Positions 10,735 through 18,396 of a DNA stretch of 64,000 nucleotides are shown here, one piece after another. A program made the position numbers and the translations under genes. How positions within the stretch are numbered: position 1 is the stretch's first letter; the number at the start of each line of letters is the position of its first letter. Source of the stretch: Halopenitus persicus (GTDB taxonomy: Archaea; Halobacteriota; Halobacteria; Halobacteriales; Haloferacaceae); assembly GCF_900107205.1 (NCBI RefSeq), contig NZ_FNPC01000002.1, forward strand, positions 124,001-188,000, in the 5' to 3' direction. A model generated the notes under the pieces. That model was given only the letters and a program-made list of their open reading frames with translations. It was not told the origin of the DNA and searched no databases.

Positions 10735-10807
10735 GCCCGGATGGTGTAGTGGCCCATCATACGACCCTGTCACGGTCGTGACGCGGGTTCAAATCCCGCT
10801 CCGGGCG
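10735..10807 (+). tRNA. tRNA-Asp (GTC), copy 2
   Basis: An exact second copy of the upstream tRNA-Asp gene, 31 bases further on, with all stems intact. It is directly followed by TTTTTC, a likely oligo-T terminator. Confidence 0.97.
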
Positions 10808-10812
10808 TTTTT
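10808..10812 (+). terminator. Oligo-T terminator after tRNA-Asp pair
   Basis: A run of five T begins at the base after the mature tRNA 3' end. Archaeal RNA polymerase can terminate at such runs without a hairpin. No run follows the first tRNA. Confidence 0.5.
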
Positions 10813-10860
10813 CGACGAACGACACGGCGAGCTGAGGAGCCGTTTTATCGGCGGTCAAGG

Positions 10861-10960
10861 AGAATACCCCGGGGCTTGACCCCGAGGCGATTCACGTCAT
10901 CGTTGAGCGCGCGTGCGAAGGGATTTGGATCCGAGGACGAGCGAGCGGAGCGAGTCCTTT
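10861..10960 (-). mobile_element. Possible relic of an IS200/IS605-type right end, plus a genomic palindrome
   Basis: On the minus strand, 10867-10887 forms a perfect eight-pair stem (CCTCGGGG / CCCCGGGG, one G-T pair) with loop TCAAG. From memory this resembles the hairpin at the 3' end of haloarchaeal tnpB-bearing IS200/IS605 elements and their guide RNAs. A second palindromic stretch at 10935-10957 (GGAC ... GAGCGAGCGGAGCGA ... GTCC) resembles a motif dispersed in haloarchaeal genomes. No transposase sequence is present. The location beside tRNA genes fits an insertion scar, but the identification is tentative. Confidence 0.3.
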
Positions 10961-11013
10961 CTACGTCGACGAACGAGGAGCGATGGCCCACGCGTTCGTC
11001 GGCGTGCGACCGC

Positions 11014-11274
11014 TCACTCCTCCTCGAGAAGGCCCATATCGCGCGCCACGAGGTCCGCCAGCCGGTCGGCGATGCCCGGCGCGACCTCGGCGATCTCCTT
11101 GCCGTCGTGGCGGTTTCGGTTATGGCGGTCGATCGCGTCGGCCAGCGACGACAGCGGGACGCGCGTCGTCGTCTCGCAGGCCGAACACCGGATCGGAACG
11201 GTCGGCTCGTCCCCGTCGGCGTCGGTCCGCCCGATTCCGTCGACGGAGTCGTCCGTCTCGCTGGTGTCGCTCAT
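11014..11274 (-). CDS. Small conserved-type hypothetical protein with one CxxC
   Basis: An 86-residue acidic protein, not recognised. The N-terminal 28 residues are Ser/Asp-rich. One CSAC motif (about residues 30-33) follows, then TTTRVPLSSLADAIDRHN and a helical C-terminus ending MGLLEEE. A single CxxC could bind zinc only as a dimer or with nearby His residues (HNRNRH). Codon usage matches neighbouring genes, and it is divergent from the FAH hydrolase gene. Confidence 0.7.
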   Translation of the reverse strand: MSDTSETDDSVDGIGRTDADGDEPTVPIRCSACETTTRVPLSSLADAIDRHNRNRHDGKEIAEVAPGIADRLADLVARDMGLLEEE

Positions 11275-11434
11275 TGACGATGCGGTGGCACCCGGCCGAC
11301 ATAAACACGTTGAACCGGTCGCTGCCGCTGGCTCGGTCGCACCCGCTGGCCCGCGCTCGACCGCCGAATCGGGCGCCCTCGCCGCCGCGATGAAGGGGAA
11401 TCCTTATCGCCCCGATCCGCGATACCGTTGCACG

Positions 11435-12163
11435 ATGCGCACCGCACGCTTCCGCGATCCGGCCGGCACCGTTCGAACCGGCGAGTGGACCGACGACGGT
11501 CTCCTCGCCGCGGGCGAGACGTACGACGTCGACGCGGTCGAGTTCCTCCCGCCCGTCTCCCCGAGCAAGATCGTCTGCGTCGGGTTGAACTACGCCGACC
11601 ACGCGGCCGAATCCGGTAACGAGGTGCCGGACCGGCCGCTGCTGTTCTTGAAACCGCCGAACACGCTGTCGGCGCACGGCGACACGGTCACGCTGCCGAC
11701 GGGCCCGGACCGGATCGACCACGAGGCCGAGCTGGGCGTCGTGATCGGCCAGCAGTGTCGCAACGTCGACGCGGCGGACGCCGCGGACGCCATCGCGGGC
11801 TACACGTGCGTGAACGACCTCTCCAACCGCGACGACCAGCGCCGGGAGCAAAACTGGGTCCGCGGGAAGGCGTTCGACAACGCCGCCCCGATCGGCCCGG
11901 TCGTGGCCGACCCCGATCTGGTTCCCGACGACGCGACCATCGAGTGCCGCGTGAACGGCGAGACGCGACAGTCCTCCAGCATCGACGCCCTCAGCTTCTC
12001 GCCCGCGGAGCTGATCGCCGAGGTCACCGATCTCATCACCCTCGAGCCCGGCGACGTGATCGCGACCGGAACCCCCGCTGGCGTCAGCCCGCTTGCGGAC
12101 GGCGACGAGGTCGTCGTCGAGATCGAGGGGATCGGCGCGCTCGAGACGACCGTTCGGCGCTGA
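11435..12163 (+). CDS. Fumarylacetoacetate hydrolase family protein
   Basis: A 242-residue member of the FAH family, metal-dependent enzymes that hydrolyse, decarboxylate or isomerise acidic ketoacids such as oxaloacetate, acylpyruvates and homoprotocatechuate intermediates. Visible features are SKIVCVGLNYADHA (44-57), FLKPPNTL, the metal-binding pair in HEAELG (E97, E99) with a third acid in VNDLS (D128), and the C-terminal GDVIATGTPAGV signature. The substrate is uncertain and no pathway neighbour helps. The ATG at 11435 follows a TATA-like ATCCTTATC by about 28 bases, giving a leaderless start; a much longer frame begins upstream but is unlike the family. Confidence 0.9.
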   Translation: MRTARFRDPAGTVRTGEWTDDGLLAAGETYDVDAVEFLPPVSPSKIVCVGLNYADHAAESGNEVPDRPLLFLKPPNTLSAHGDTVTLPTGPDRIDHEAELGVVIGQQCRNVDAADAADAIAGYTCVNDLSNRDDQRREQNWVRGKAFDNAAPIGPVVADPDLVPDDATIECRVNGETRQSSSIDALSFSPAELIAEVTDLITLEPGDVIATGTPAGVSPLADGDEVVVEIEGIGALETTVRR

Positions 12164-12244
12164 GGCCGGCTCGCCGACGCGATCCATCCTTTTTCCACAC
12201 CAACCACACCGCTTATTCGCTCCCCCGTCCAACCCCGGGTCACG

Positions 12245-13399
12245 ATGGACTCGCTGTACGCGCGGTACCCGTTCTTCGAGGCGGCCCGCGAGGCCGTCGC
12301 GGGCGCCGACGTCTCGTTGCCCGCGCTCGTCGCCGCGGACGCGCCGGCGGTCGAGCGCGGCCGCGAGCGCGTGGAGCGCGCGCTCCGCTCGGGAACGACC
12401 GCGAGCGAGACCCCTGATGCCTACGACGCGAAAGCGGAGCTCCTCTCGTACCCGATCGCCCGGATCCTCGTCTCCCTCCTCGAATCGAACGCCGCCGTCG
12501 AGAAGTACGCGAGCGCGGAGGCCGCCACCGCCGCCGATCGGATCCGCGCGGACCTCGACCGGGAGGACACCCTCCGGTCGACCGACGAGGTCTCGCTCGA
12601 GCTCTCCGACGTCCTTCGGGAGTTCGACCTCGACGACGCGGTTCGGCCCGCCGTCCCCGCGGCGGGTGGCGGGTCGAGGGATGGTGGGCCGGGGCCGGCC
12701 GGTCCCCGCGCGTCACGATCCGCACGGGATCCCGAGTGGTTCCGGATCGACGTCGCTCCCTATCTTCGGCTGTCCGATCCCGATTGGGGCGACCGGTGGC
12801 GGCTCGTCAACCGCGAGCTCCGGGACGGCGCGGTTCGGATCGACCGGGCGGACCTCGAGCGGTGCCTCGAGCGGGCGGTTCGCTCCCGGGTGCTGGAGGG
12901 ACTGCCCTTCGAGTTCGCGGCCGACGACGGGATCGGCAGCGACCTCGAGGCACACGTCGCGGACCTCCGCCGGCTCCTCGACGAGCGGGCGACGGTCGGC
13001 GGGTTCGACGTCGTCGTCCCCGAGCTGTTCCCGCCGTGTATGCGCAACCTGATCGACAAGGCCGAACGGGAGGCGGCGCTGTCACCCCCCGAGAGTCTCG
13101 CGCTGATGGCGTTCCTGACGGCGATCGGGATGTCCCCCGACGAGATCGTCGCCTTCTGCGCCGACACGAGCCTCGACGCCGAGGGGATCCGCTATCAGAC
13201 CGAGTACCTCCGCGACGAGGCCGGCGCCCAGTACCCGCCGCCGACCTGCGAGACGCTCTCCGCGTACGGGATCTGCCACAACGAGGACGACCACTGGCAG
13301 GTCGCCGGCGACCCGCTGGCCTACTACGAGGCCCGGCTGGCGGACGCCGAGGACGTGGTCGACTGGCGGGACCGAAACGACGTCGCCGAGGCGACGTAA
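12245..13399 (+). CDS. priL: DNA primase large subunit PriL
   Basis: A 384-residue regulatory subunit of the archaeal/eukaryotic-type primase. It partners catalytic PriS (not in this window) in RNA primer synthesis at forks. The N-terminus DSLYARYPFFEAAREAV is typical. The C-terminal iron-sulfur domain carries Cys in PPCM (265), FCAD (305), PPTC (335) and GICH (344), the spacing expected for a 4Fe-4S cluster. A Gly/Arg-rich insert (about residues 140-160) is low complexity. A TATA-like CGCTTATTC lies about 30 bases upstream. Confidence 0.96.
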   Translation: MDSLYARYPFFEAAREAVAGADVSLPALVAADAPAVERGRERVERALRSGTTASETPDAYDAKAELLSYPIARILVSLLESNAAVEKYASAEAATAADRIRADLDREDTLRSTDEVSLELSDVLREFDLDDAVRPAVPAAGGGSRDGGPGPAGPRASRSARDPEWFRIDVAPYLRLSDPDWGDRWRLVNRELRDGAVRIDRADLERCLERAVRSRVLEGLPFEFAADDGIGSDLEAHVADLRRLLDERATVGGFDVVVPELFPPCMRNLIDKAEREAALSPPESLALMAFLTAIGMSPDEIVAFCADTSLDAEGIRYQTEYLRDEAGAQYPPPTCETLSAYGICHNEDDHWQVAGDPLAYYEARLADAEDVVDWRDRNDVAEAT

Positions 13400-13482
13400 G
13401 TCGGGACCGGCCGATCGTCGGGCTCGGGTGGACGGCGTTCGGTGTTCTTCCCGCCAGTCGCCCCGTCGTCGTGTCTCGGAGT

Positions 13483-13554
13483 GATTCGTCGGCTCGGATC
13501 GGTTCGTCGGCTCGGATCGGTTCGTCGGCTCGGATCGGTTCGTCGGCTCAGATC
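13483..13554. repeat. 18-base tandem repeat, four copies
   Basis: Four head-to-tail copies of GGTTCGTCGGCTCGGATC, the first and last with one or two changes. The last copy contains the stop codon of the small membrane protein read leftward from 13790, so the array extends from the gene's 3' end into the spacer after priL. Confidence 0.85.
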
Positions 13555-13790
13555 GATCCGTCCGTGTCGTTCGCCCGCATCAGGTAGACGCCAACCAGCG
13601 CCATCAACAGCACGAATCCGCCGAGAAGGCCGACCAGGGCGATCCCGCCCGCGGGCGCCAGCGAGATCTCCCCGGAGGACCCGGTCCCGGTTCCGTATCG
13701 GCTTCCGACCGCGACGAGACCGACGACGAAGACGAGAACCGCGGCGAGGGAGACGACGATCTGGCGACGAAGCTCCGCGTCGATGTCCAT
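13548..13790 (-). CDS. Small two-helix membrane protein
   Basis: An 80-residue protein with two hydrophobic segments (about residues 11-26 and 44-68) around a short Gly/Ser-rich loop. The N-terminus MDIDAELRRQIVVSLAAVLVF and the Asp-containing C-terminal tail suit a small haloarchaeal membrane protein family of unknown role. The ATG at 13790 was chosen over an upstream in-frame start that adds eleven non-hydrophobic residues. Its function cannot be inferred. Confidence 0.75.
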   Translation of the reverse strand: MDIDAELRRQIVVSLAAVLVFVVGLVAVGSRYGTGTGSSGEISLAPAGGIALVGLLGGFVLLMALVGVYLMRANDTDGSI

Positions 13791-13836
13791 ACGCCCGATT
13801 CCGGACGGCCGGGCCAAAAGCATGTCGAACCGACGA

Positions 13837-14259
13837 TCAGAGGTCGTCGAGGGTCGTCCGTTCGGAGTCGCCGACGAACTCCGCGAAGTCGGTTCCGTCC
13901 GCGAGCGCGGTCTCCTTTTTCACCCGGTAGTTGCCGCCGTCGGTCGTGTAGAGGTCTCCCGGATGGAAGAAGTACCAATCCTCCCGGTCGAACCGGACGG
14001 CGATGCGGGCCTTCGCGCCGAAGTTCCGCGAGAAGAACAGCAGCGCCTCCACCTCCTCGCCGTCGAGGTAGATCGGGTCGCCGGCGCTGGATTTGGCCTC
14101 GATCGCGTAGAACCGCTCGCCGTTACCCGCGAGCACGTCCGGCAGCTCGCGCTCGGTCGCGCTCCCGCTTGCGGGCGCACGCATCACCGCGAACCCGGCC
14201 TCGTCGAGGGCGTTGACGAGCTCGCGCTCGCGGCGGTCGCCCTTCCGGTTAGCGGACAT
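13837..14259 (-). CDS. hjc: Holliday junction resolvase Hjc
   Basis: A 140-residue archaeal Hjc nuclease of the restriction-endonuclease-like fold, which cuts four-way DNA junctions symmetrically. Catalytic residues fit the family: the helix Glu in RERELVNAL (residue 13), Asp in LPDVLA (41) and the E-x-K of YAIEAKSS (54-56). The Ser loop ASGSAT seen in Hjc precedes the Asp. It lies near the primase gene priL, both being replication or recombination functions. Confidence 0.95.
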   Translation of the reverse strand: MSANRKGDRRERELVNALDEAGFAVMRAPASGSATERELPDVLAGNGERFYAIEAKSSAGDPIYLDGEEVEALLFFSRNFGAKARIAVRFDREDWYFFHPGDLYTTDGGNYRVKKETALADGTDFAEFVGDSERTTLDDL

Positions 14260-14387
14260 CGGTCGCCCCCGGTACGGCGGGTCGGTCGTGGTCGCGTGCG
14301 TCGGTCATACGACCCGTTTCGTGCTCGCCGGTAAAAACGCGACGCCCCACGTCGGTTCGCGATCGACCCGGTGTCGCTCGGCCGGAT

Positions 14388-15674
14388 CTAGGTCCCGTGT
14401 TCCCAGCTGTCCATATACTCGCGCTGTTCGGCCGACAGCGAGTCGTACTCGACCCCCTCGGCGGCGAGCTTGATCTCGGCGACCTCGCGGTCGAGGTCGT
14501 CGGGGACGTCGTGGACGCCCGCCTCGTAGTCGTCGCCGTTCTCGACGAGCTCGCGGACGCAGACCGCCTGGATCCCGAAGCTCTGGTCCATCACCTCGAC
14601 CGGATGGCCCAGCGCGATCGGCGCGGCGAGGTTGACGAGCCGCCCTTCGGCGATCACGTTCAGCTCGCGACCGTCGGGCATCTCGTAGGCTTCCACGCCC
14701 TCTCGGGCCTCGAACCGGTCGACCGCGAGCTCGTCGAGGTCCTCGAGGTTCACCTCGACGTCGAAGTGGCCGGCGTTCGCCAGGAGGACGCCGTCCTTCA
14801 TGACCTCGAAGTGCTCTTTGGTGATCACGTCACGGTTGCCCGTGGTCGTGATGAAGACGTCGCCCTCCGCGGCGGCCTCGTCCATCGGCAGCACGTCGTA
14901 GCCCTCCATGTGCGCCTCCAGGGCGCGCCGGGGCTCGACCTCGGTCACGATGACGTTCGCGTTCTGGCCGGCCGCCTTCTTCGCGACGCCCTTCCCGCAG
15001 TAACCGTAGCCGCCGACGACGACGTTCTTGCCCGCGAACGAGAGGTTGGTCGTCATCGCGATGGTCGCCAGCGACGACTCGCCGGTGCCGTGGACGTTGT
15101 CGAACAGCCGCTTCATCGGCGTGTCGTTGACCGCGAAGACCGGATAGCGGAGCTCGCCGTCCGCGTCCATCGCCCGCAGGCGGTGCACGCCCGTCGTCGT
15201 CTCCTCGGCTCCGCCGACGATCGAGTCGATCAGCTCGGGGTACTCCTCGTGGACGAGCTTCACCATGTCCATCCCGTCGTCGACGGTGATCGTCGGGTCG
15301 TGGGCGACGACCGCGTGCATCGCGTCGTAGTACGCCTCGTCGTCGACGCCGCGCACGGCGTAGGAGGTGATGTTCTCGTGTGCGTTCAGCGCGGCCGAGA
15401 CGTCGTCGTGGGTCGACAGCGGATTACAGCCGGTGATCGCGACCTCGGCGCCGCCGTCGGCCAGCAGCTCGACGAGGTTCGCGGTCTTCGCCTCCACGTG
15501 CATCGCCATCGCGATGACCTCGCCCTCGAGGGGCCGGTCCGCGAGGAACGACTCGCGCAGCTCCGAGAGGATCGGCATGTGCTGGAGGGCCCAGTCCATC
15601 TTCCGGCGTCCCTCCTCGCGTGCCGTCTCCGGGTCCGCGAGGTGCTCGACGACCGGTGAGTAGTGGTCGCTCAT
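14388..15674 (-). CDS. ahcY: Adenosylhomocysteinase (SAH hydrolase)
   Basis: A 428-residue NAD-dependent enzyme that splits S-adenosylhomocysteine to adenosine and homocysteine, relieving product inhibition of methyltransferases. Seen are the NAD-binding GGYGYCGKGVAKKA (221-234), substrate-domain TGCNPLSTHDDV and VNDTPMKRLFDN, and a C-terminus ending in YMDSWEHGT. A minus-strand TATA-like GGTTTTCTAG is about 27 bases upstream. The next gene upstream on the same strand encodes an MTA/SAH deaminase, so two routes of SAH disposal lie side by side. Confidence 0.96.
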   Translation of the reverse strand: MSDHYSPVVEHLADPETAREEGRRKMDWALQHMPILSELRESFLADRPLEGEVIAMAMHVEAKTANLVELLADGGAEVAITGCNPLSTHDDVSAALNAHENITSYAVRGVDDEAYYDAMHAVVAHDPTITVDDGMDMVKLVHEEYPELIDSIVGGAEETTTGVHRLRAMDADGELRYPVFAVNDTPMKRLFDNVHGTGESSLATIAMTTNLSFAGKNVVVGGYGYCGKGVAKKAAGQNANVIVTEVEPRRALEAHMEGYDVLPMDEAAAEGDVFITTTGNRDVITKEHFEVMKDGVLLANAGHFDVEVNLEDLDELAVDRFEAREGVEAYEMPDGRELNVIAEGRLVNLAAPIALGHPVEVMDQSFGIQAVCVRELVENGDDYEAGVHDVPDDLDREVAEIKLAAEGVEYDSLSAEQREYMDSWEHGT

Positions 15675-15709
15675 GGCGGATACTGGTCGAGCCCGCTAGA
15701 AAACCCTAC

Positions 15710-15787
15710 CGACACGCCTCGCTGCCGAGCGGTTCCATCGACACGCCTCGCTGCCGAGCGGTTCCATCGACACGCCTCGCTGCCGAG
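15710..15787. repeat. 29-base tandem repeat, 2.7 copies
   Basis: Two perfect 29-base units (beginning CGACACGCCTCGCTGCCGAG) are followed by a 20-base partial copy. The array starts 36 bases upstream of ahcY, just beyond its probable TATA box. Confidence 0.9.
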
Positions 15788-16187
15788 TAGTCGAGTCGAC
15801 GGACGACGACGGTGGGTGATCGGGGAGGGCGGCAGTGGTGAGTGGTGTGGTGGGTGGTGGGTAGTCCGGGGGATTCCCACGGTGAAGTGGTGAGTGGTGT
15901 GGTGAGTGGTGTGGGTGTCCATCCGAACGGATGGGTCGTGGGAAACCCCCCATCGTGTGCCTCTCCCCGCGTCGCCCGCACTCGGTCCGAGGAGGGTGAG
16001 AAGAATAAATCCCCCTCGCCGTTCGAACCGTGGAAACCGTTTACGACCGTTTATACCGCCGGATCTCGCGTAAACGGTCGAAACGATCGGGATCGTTCCT
16101 GACGTCGATCCGCCGGCCACTTCGAGTGGACCAGCCGGACCACGTGGACCGGTCGGACTGGGGACCACGTGGACCGGCCGGGCCGGA
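15788..16187. other. Long non-coding spacer with G/T-rich tract and inverted repeat
   Basis: With the adjacent repeat this makes a 513-base gap between ahcY and the deaminase gene, with no credible coding frame. Positions 15833-15915 are markedly G/T-rich on the plus strand (GTGGTGAGTGGTGTGG words repeated). Positions 16028-16080 hold an AT-richer island with a perfect nine-base inverted repeat: CCGTTTACG at 16037-16045 and CGTAAACGG at 16069-16077. From 16125 on, GGACC/CCACGTGGACC words repeat. No replication-initiator gene or recognisable origin box was found. Confidence 0.6.
16037..16077. promoter_or_regulatory. Inverted repeat CCGTTTACG-N23-CGTAAACGG
   Basis: A perfect nine-base inverted repeat flanks CGTTTATACCG, which itself contains a TATA-like stretch and a third related half-site (ACCGTTTA). 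This could be an operator over a promoter or mark a non-coding transcript. It lies about 110 bases beyond the 3' end of the deaminase gene and about 360 bases upstream of ahcY. Confidence 0.4.
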
Positions 16188-17492
16188 TCACTCCTCGGCG
16201 CGCGCGACCAGGTCCGCCGCGTGTTCGGCCGCCCGGTCCATCACGGTCGCGGCGTCGAGGGTGGTGACCTCCCGGTCGCGCATCAGGACCGTCCCGTCAC
16301 AGACCGTGTGGCGGACGTCCGAGCCACGGACCGCGTACGCGAGGTGCGACACGACGTCGTGGGCGGGCGTCAGATGTGGGGCCTCGAGGTCGACCACGAT
16401 CAGGTCCGCCGCGGCGCCCGTCTCGATCCGTCCCCCGGGGAGACCGATCGCGTCGGCGCCGTCGCTCGTCGCCATCTCCACGACGGCCGCGGCCGGCACT
16501 GCCGACGCGTCGTCGGCGCCGATCTTGCCGACCATCGCGGCGTCGCGCAGCTCGTCGAAGAGGTCGAGGTCGTTGTTCGAGGCGGCGCCGTCGGTGCCGA
16601 TCCCGACGGTGACGCCCGCCTCCCGCAGGCGCTGGACCGGAGCGATCCCGGAGGCGAGCTTCATGTTCGAGGCGGGACAGTGGATCACCGACGTGTCCGT
16701 CTCCGCGAGCAGCTCCGTCTCGGTCCCGTCGACGTGCACGCCGTGTGCGAGGAACCGGTCCGGCCCGAGCGCGCCCCGGTCGGCCGCGTACTCCAGCGGA
16801 CGAACGCCGTGCTTCTCGACGATCGGCTCCACCTCGTCCGTCGTCTCGTTGGCGTGGAGGTGGACCCACAGGTCGTCCTCCGCGGCCAGTTCGATCCCCT
16901 CCGTGAGCAGGTTCTCCGGAACCGTCGTCAGCGAGTGGGGCATGAACGCGGTCCGGATCCGGCCGTCGGCGGCCCCGTCGTAGGTCCGCGCGAACTCCAG
17001 GCTGCCCTCGAGGTCCGCGCGTGCTTCGGCCTCCTCCTTGCCGACCGCGACGACGCCGCGGCCGAGCCGGGCGCGAACGCCCGCTCGCTCGACGACCTCG
17101 GCGACGCGGTCCATCGAGAAGTACATGTCCGCGAACGTGGTCGTCCCCGACCGGATCATCTCGAGGATCCCCAGCTCCGCGCCGGCGGCGATGTCGTCGT
17201 CGGTGAGCTCGGCCTCGACCGGCCAGATGTCCTCCCGCAGCCACGACTCGAGCGGCTTGTCGTCGGCGTAGCCGCGCAACAGCGTCATCGAAACGTGCGT
17301 GTGGCCGTTGACGAGGCCGGGCATCACGAGCCCGCCCTCGGCGTCCAGCGTCCGGGCGATCTCCCGGCCCGCGGTGACGTCCTCGCCGACCGCCTCGATC
17401 CGGCCCGCGTCCGCGTCGATCAGTACGTCCGCCTCGCTCACGCGGCCGTCGGGATGGAGCACCCGACCGCCGGTCACGGCAAGCGCGTTCAT
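16188..17492 (-). CDS. 5-methylthioadenosine/S-adenosylhomocysteine deaminase family amidohydrolase
   Basis: A 434-residue metal-dependent amidohydrolase of the MtaD/TrzA group, which deaminates MTA, SAH or 5'-deoxyadenosine. Metal ligands are seen in NGHTHVSMTL (H64, H66), the HLHANET motif, HGVHVD and the Asp of IGTDGAASNNDLDL. The C-terminal segment GAAADLIVVDLEAPHL is typical. Placement next to ahcY supports a role in SAH or nucleoside salvage. The ATG at 17492 begins the usual ALAVTGGRVLHPDG strand; longer upstream reading is Arg/Pro-rich and unlike a protein here. Confidence 0.92.
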   Translation of the reverse strand: MNALAVTGGRVLHPDGRVSEADVLIDADAGRIEAVGEDVTAGREIARTLDAEGGLVMPGLVNGHTHVSMTLLRGYADDKPLESWLREDIWPVEAELTDDDIAAGAELGILEMIRSGTTTFADMYFSMDRVAEVVERAGVRARLGRGVVAVGKEEAEARADLEGSLEFARTYDGAADGRIRTAFMPHSLTTVPENLLTEGIELAAEDDLWVHLHANETTDEVEPIVEKHGVRPLEYAADRGALGPDRFLAHGVHVDGTETELLAETDTSVIHCPASNMKLASGIAPVQRLREAGVTVGIGTDGAASNNDLDLFDELRDAAMVGKIGADDASAVPAAAVVEMATSDGADAIGLPGGRIETGAAADLIVVDLEAPHLTPAHDVVSHLAYAVRGSDVRHTVCDGTVLMRDREVTTLDAATVMDRAAEHAADLVARAEE

Positions 17493-17534
17493 ACGCGGCC
17501 GTTCGCTCAGCGGCGGCGTAACTCCACCGGAAAC

Positions 17535-17600
17535 GGTCGGGATGCGACGGGACGGTCGGGACACGAGATCGGACTCGGTCGGGATGCGACGGGACGGTCG
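17535..17600. repeat. 24-base direct repeat, two copies 42 bases apart
   Basis: The same 24 bases (beginning GGTCGGGATGCGACGGGACG) occur at 17535-17558 and 17577-17600 in the spacer between hisH and the deaminase gene. No other feature was seen in this spacer. Confidence 0.85.
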
Positions 17601-17655
17601 CTGCCGCGGTCGCCCGACGACGGGGTGTCGGCCGCGACGGGGTGGCGTCGGCCGG

Positions 17656-18315
17656 CTACTGGTCCGCGCAGTACTCCACGAAGTTCCGCAGGATCCGCAG
17701 CCCGGTCTCTCCGCTCTTTTCGGGGTGGAACTGCGTGCCGAACACGTTGCCCGCCTCGTTGGCGACGATCGCCGGGAACTCGACGCCGTGGCGGCTCGTG
17801 GCGACCACCGCATCCGGGTCCGCGGGCTCGGCGTAATAGGAGTGGACGAAGTAGGCGTACTTCCCGTCCACGCCGGCGGCGATGGGGTGATCACGATCGA
17901 CGGCGAGGTCGTTCCATCCCATATGTGGGACCTTCTCGTCGACGTCGAACCGAACGTTCGTCCCCGGGATCAGATCCAGACCGCGAACCTCGCCCTGGCC
18001 GGCGTGGTCGGCCTCCTCGCTCGAGGTGAGCAGCATCTGCATCCCGAGACAGATGCCGAACAGCGGTCGCCCCGCCTCGGCGTGCTCGACGAGCGCGTCC
18101 CGGTACGGGCCCGCGTTCTCCATCCCCTCGCGGAACGCGCCCACGCCGGGGAGGACGACGCCGTCGGCGTCGGCGAACGTCTCGGGGTCGTCCGTGATCG
18201 TCACGGACGCGCCGGCGCGCTCGAGCCCGCGCGTGGCCGACCGCAGGTTCCCGAGCCCGTAATCGACGATCGCGACCTCGGCCAGCGCTTCGTCCGGCGG
18301 CTCCGGTATGCTCAT
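17656..18315 (-). CDS. hisH: Imidazole glycerol phosphate synthase subunit HisH
   Basis: A 219-residue class I glutamine amidotransferase that supplies ammonia to HisF in histidine biosynthesis. The core VAIVDYGLGNLRS begins at residue 14. The catalytic Cys is in FGICLGMQMLL (C89), and the His-Glu pair is in GTQFHPEKSG (H197, E199), completing the triad. The N-terminal thirteen residues (PEPPDEALAE) are an extension common in halophiles. No other his gene is nearby, consistent with dispersed histidine genes in haloarchaea. Confidence 0.95.
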   Translation of the reverse strand: MSIPEPPDEALAEVAIVDYGLGNLRSATRGLERAGASVTITDDPETFADADGVVLPGVGAFREGMENAGPYRDALVEHAEAGRPLFGICLGMQMLLTSSEEADHAGQGEVRGLDLIPGTNVRFDVDEKVPHMGWNDLAVDRDHPIAAGVDGKYAYFVHSYYAEPADPDAVVATSRHGVEFPAIVANEAGNVFGTQFHPEKSGETGLRILRNFVEYCADQ

Positions 18316-18396
18316 ACGCTCCCTCCGCGGGCCGTCGTCAAGTCGGTTTCCCTCGGAACCGGCTTCCCCGGGACTCGCCGTTCGCGGAGCGCCGTC

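Noticed and set aside
15833-15915. G-quadruplex in the G/T-rich tract
   Set aside because: Most G runs are only two bases long and runs of three are few, so a stable quadruplex cannot be claimed from sequence alone.
15671-16168. Minus-strand open frame of 165 codons between ahcY and the deaminase gene
   Set aside because: It is built from the 29-base repeat and His/Thr/Pro runs of the G/T-rich tract, has no family features, and overlaps the ahcY start and promoter.
15675-16187. Possible replication origin
   Set aside because: No orc1/cdc6 gene is nearby and no convincing origin-recognition box with a G-string was found. The inverted repeat and AT-richer island alone are insufficient.
16188-17894. 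Longer start for the SAH/MTA deaminase overlapping hisH
   Set aside because: The added 134 residues are Pro/Arg/Ser-rich, are antisense-like relative to hisH codons and repeats, and precede the normal family N-terminus.
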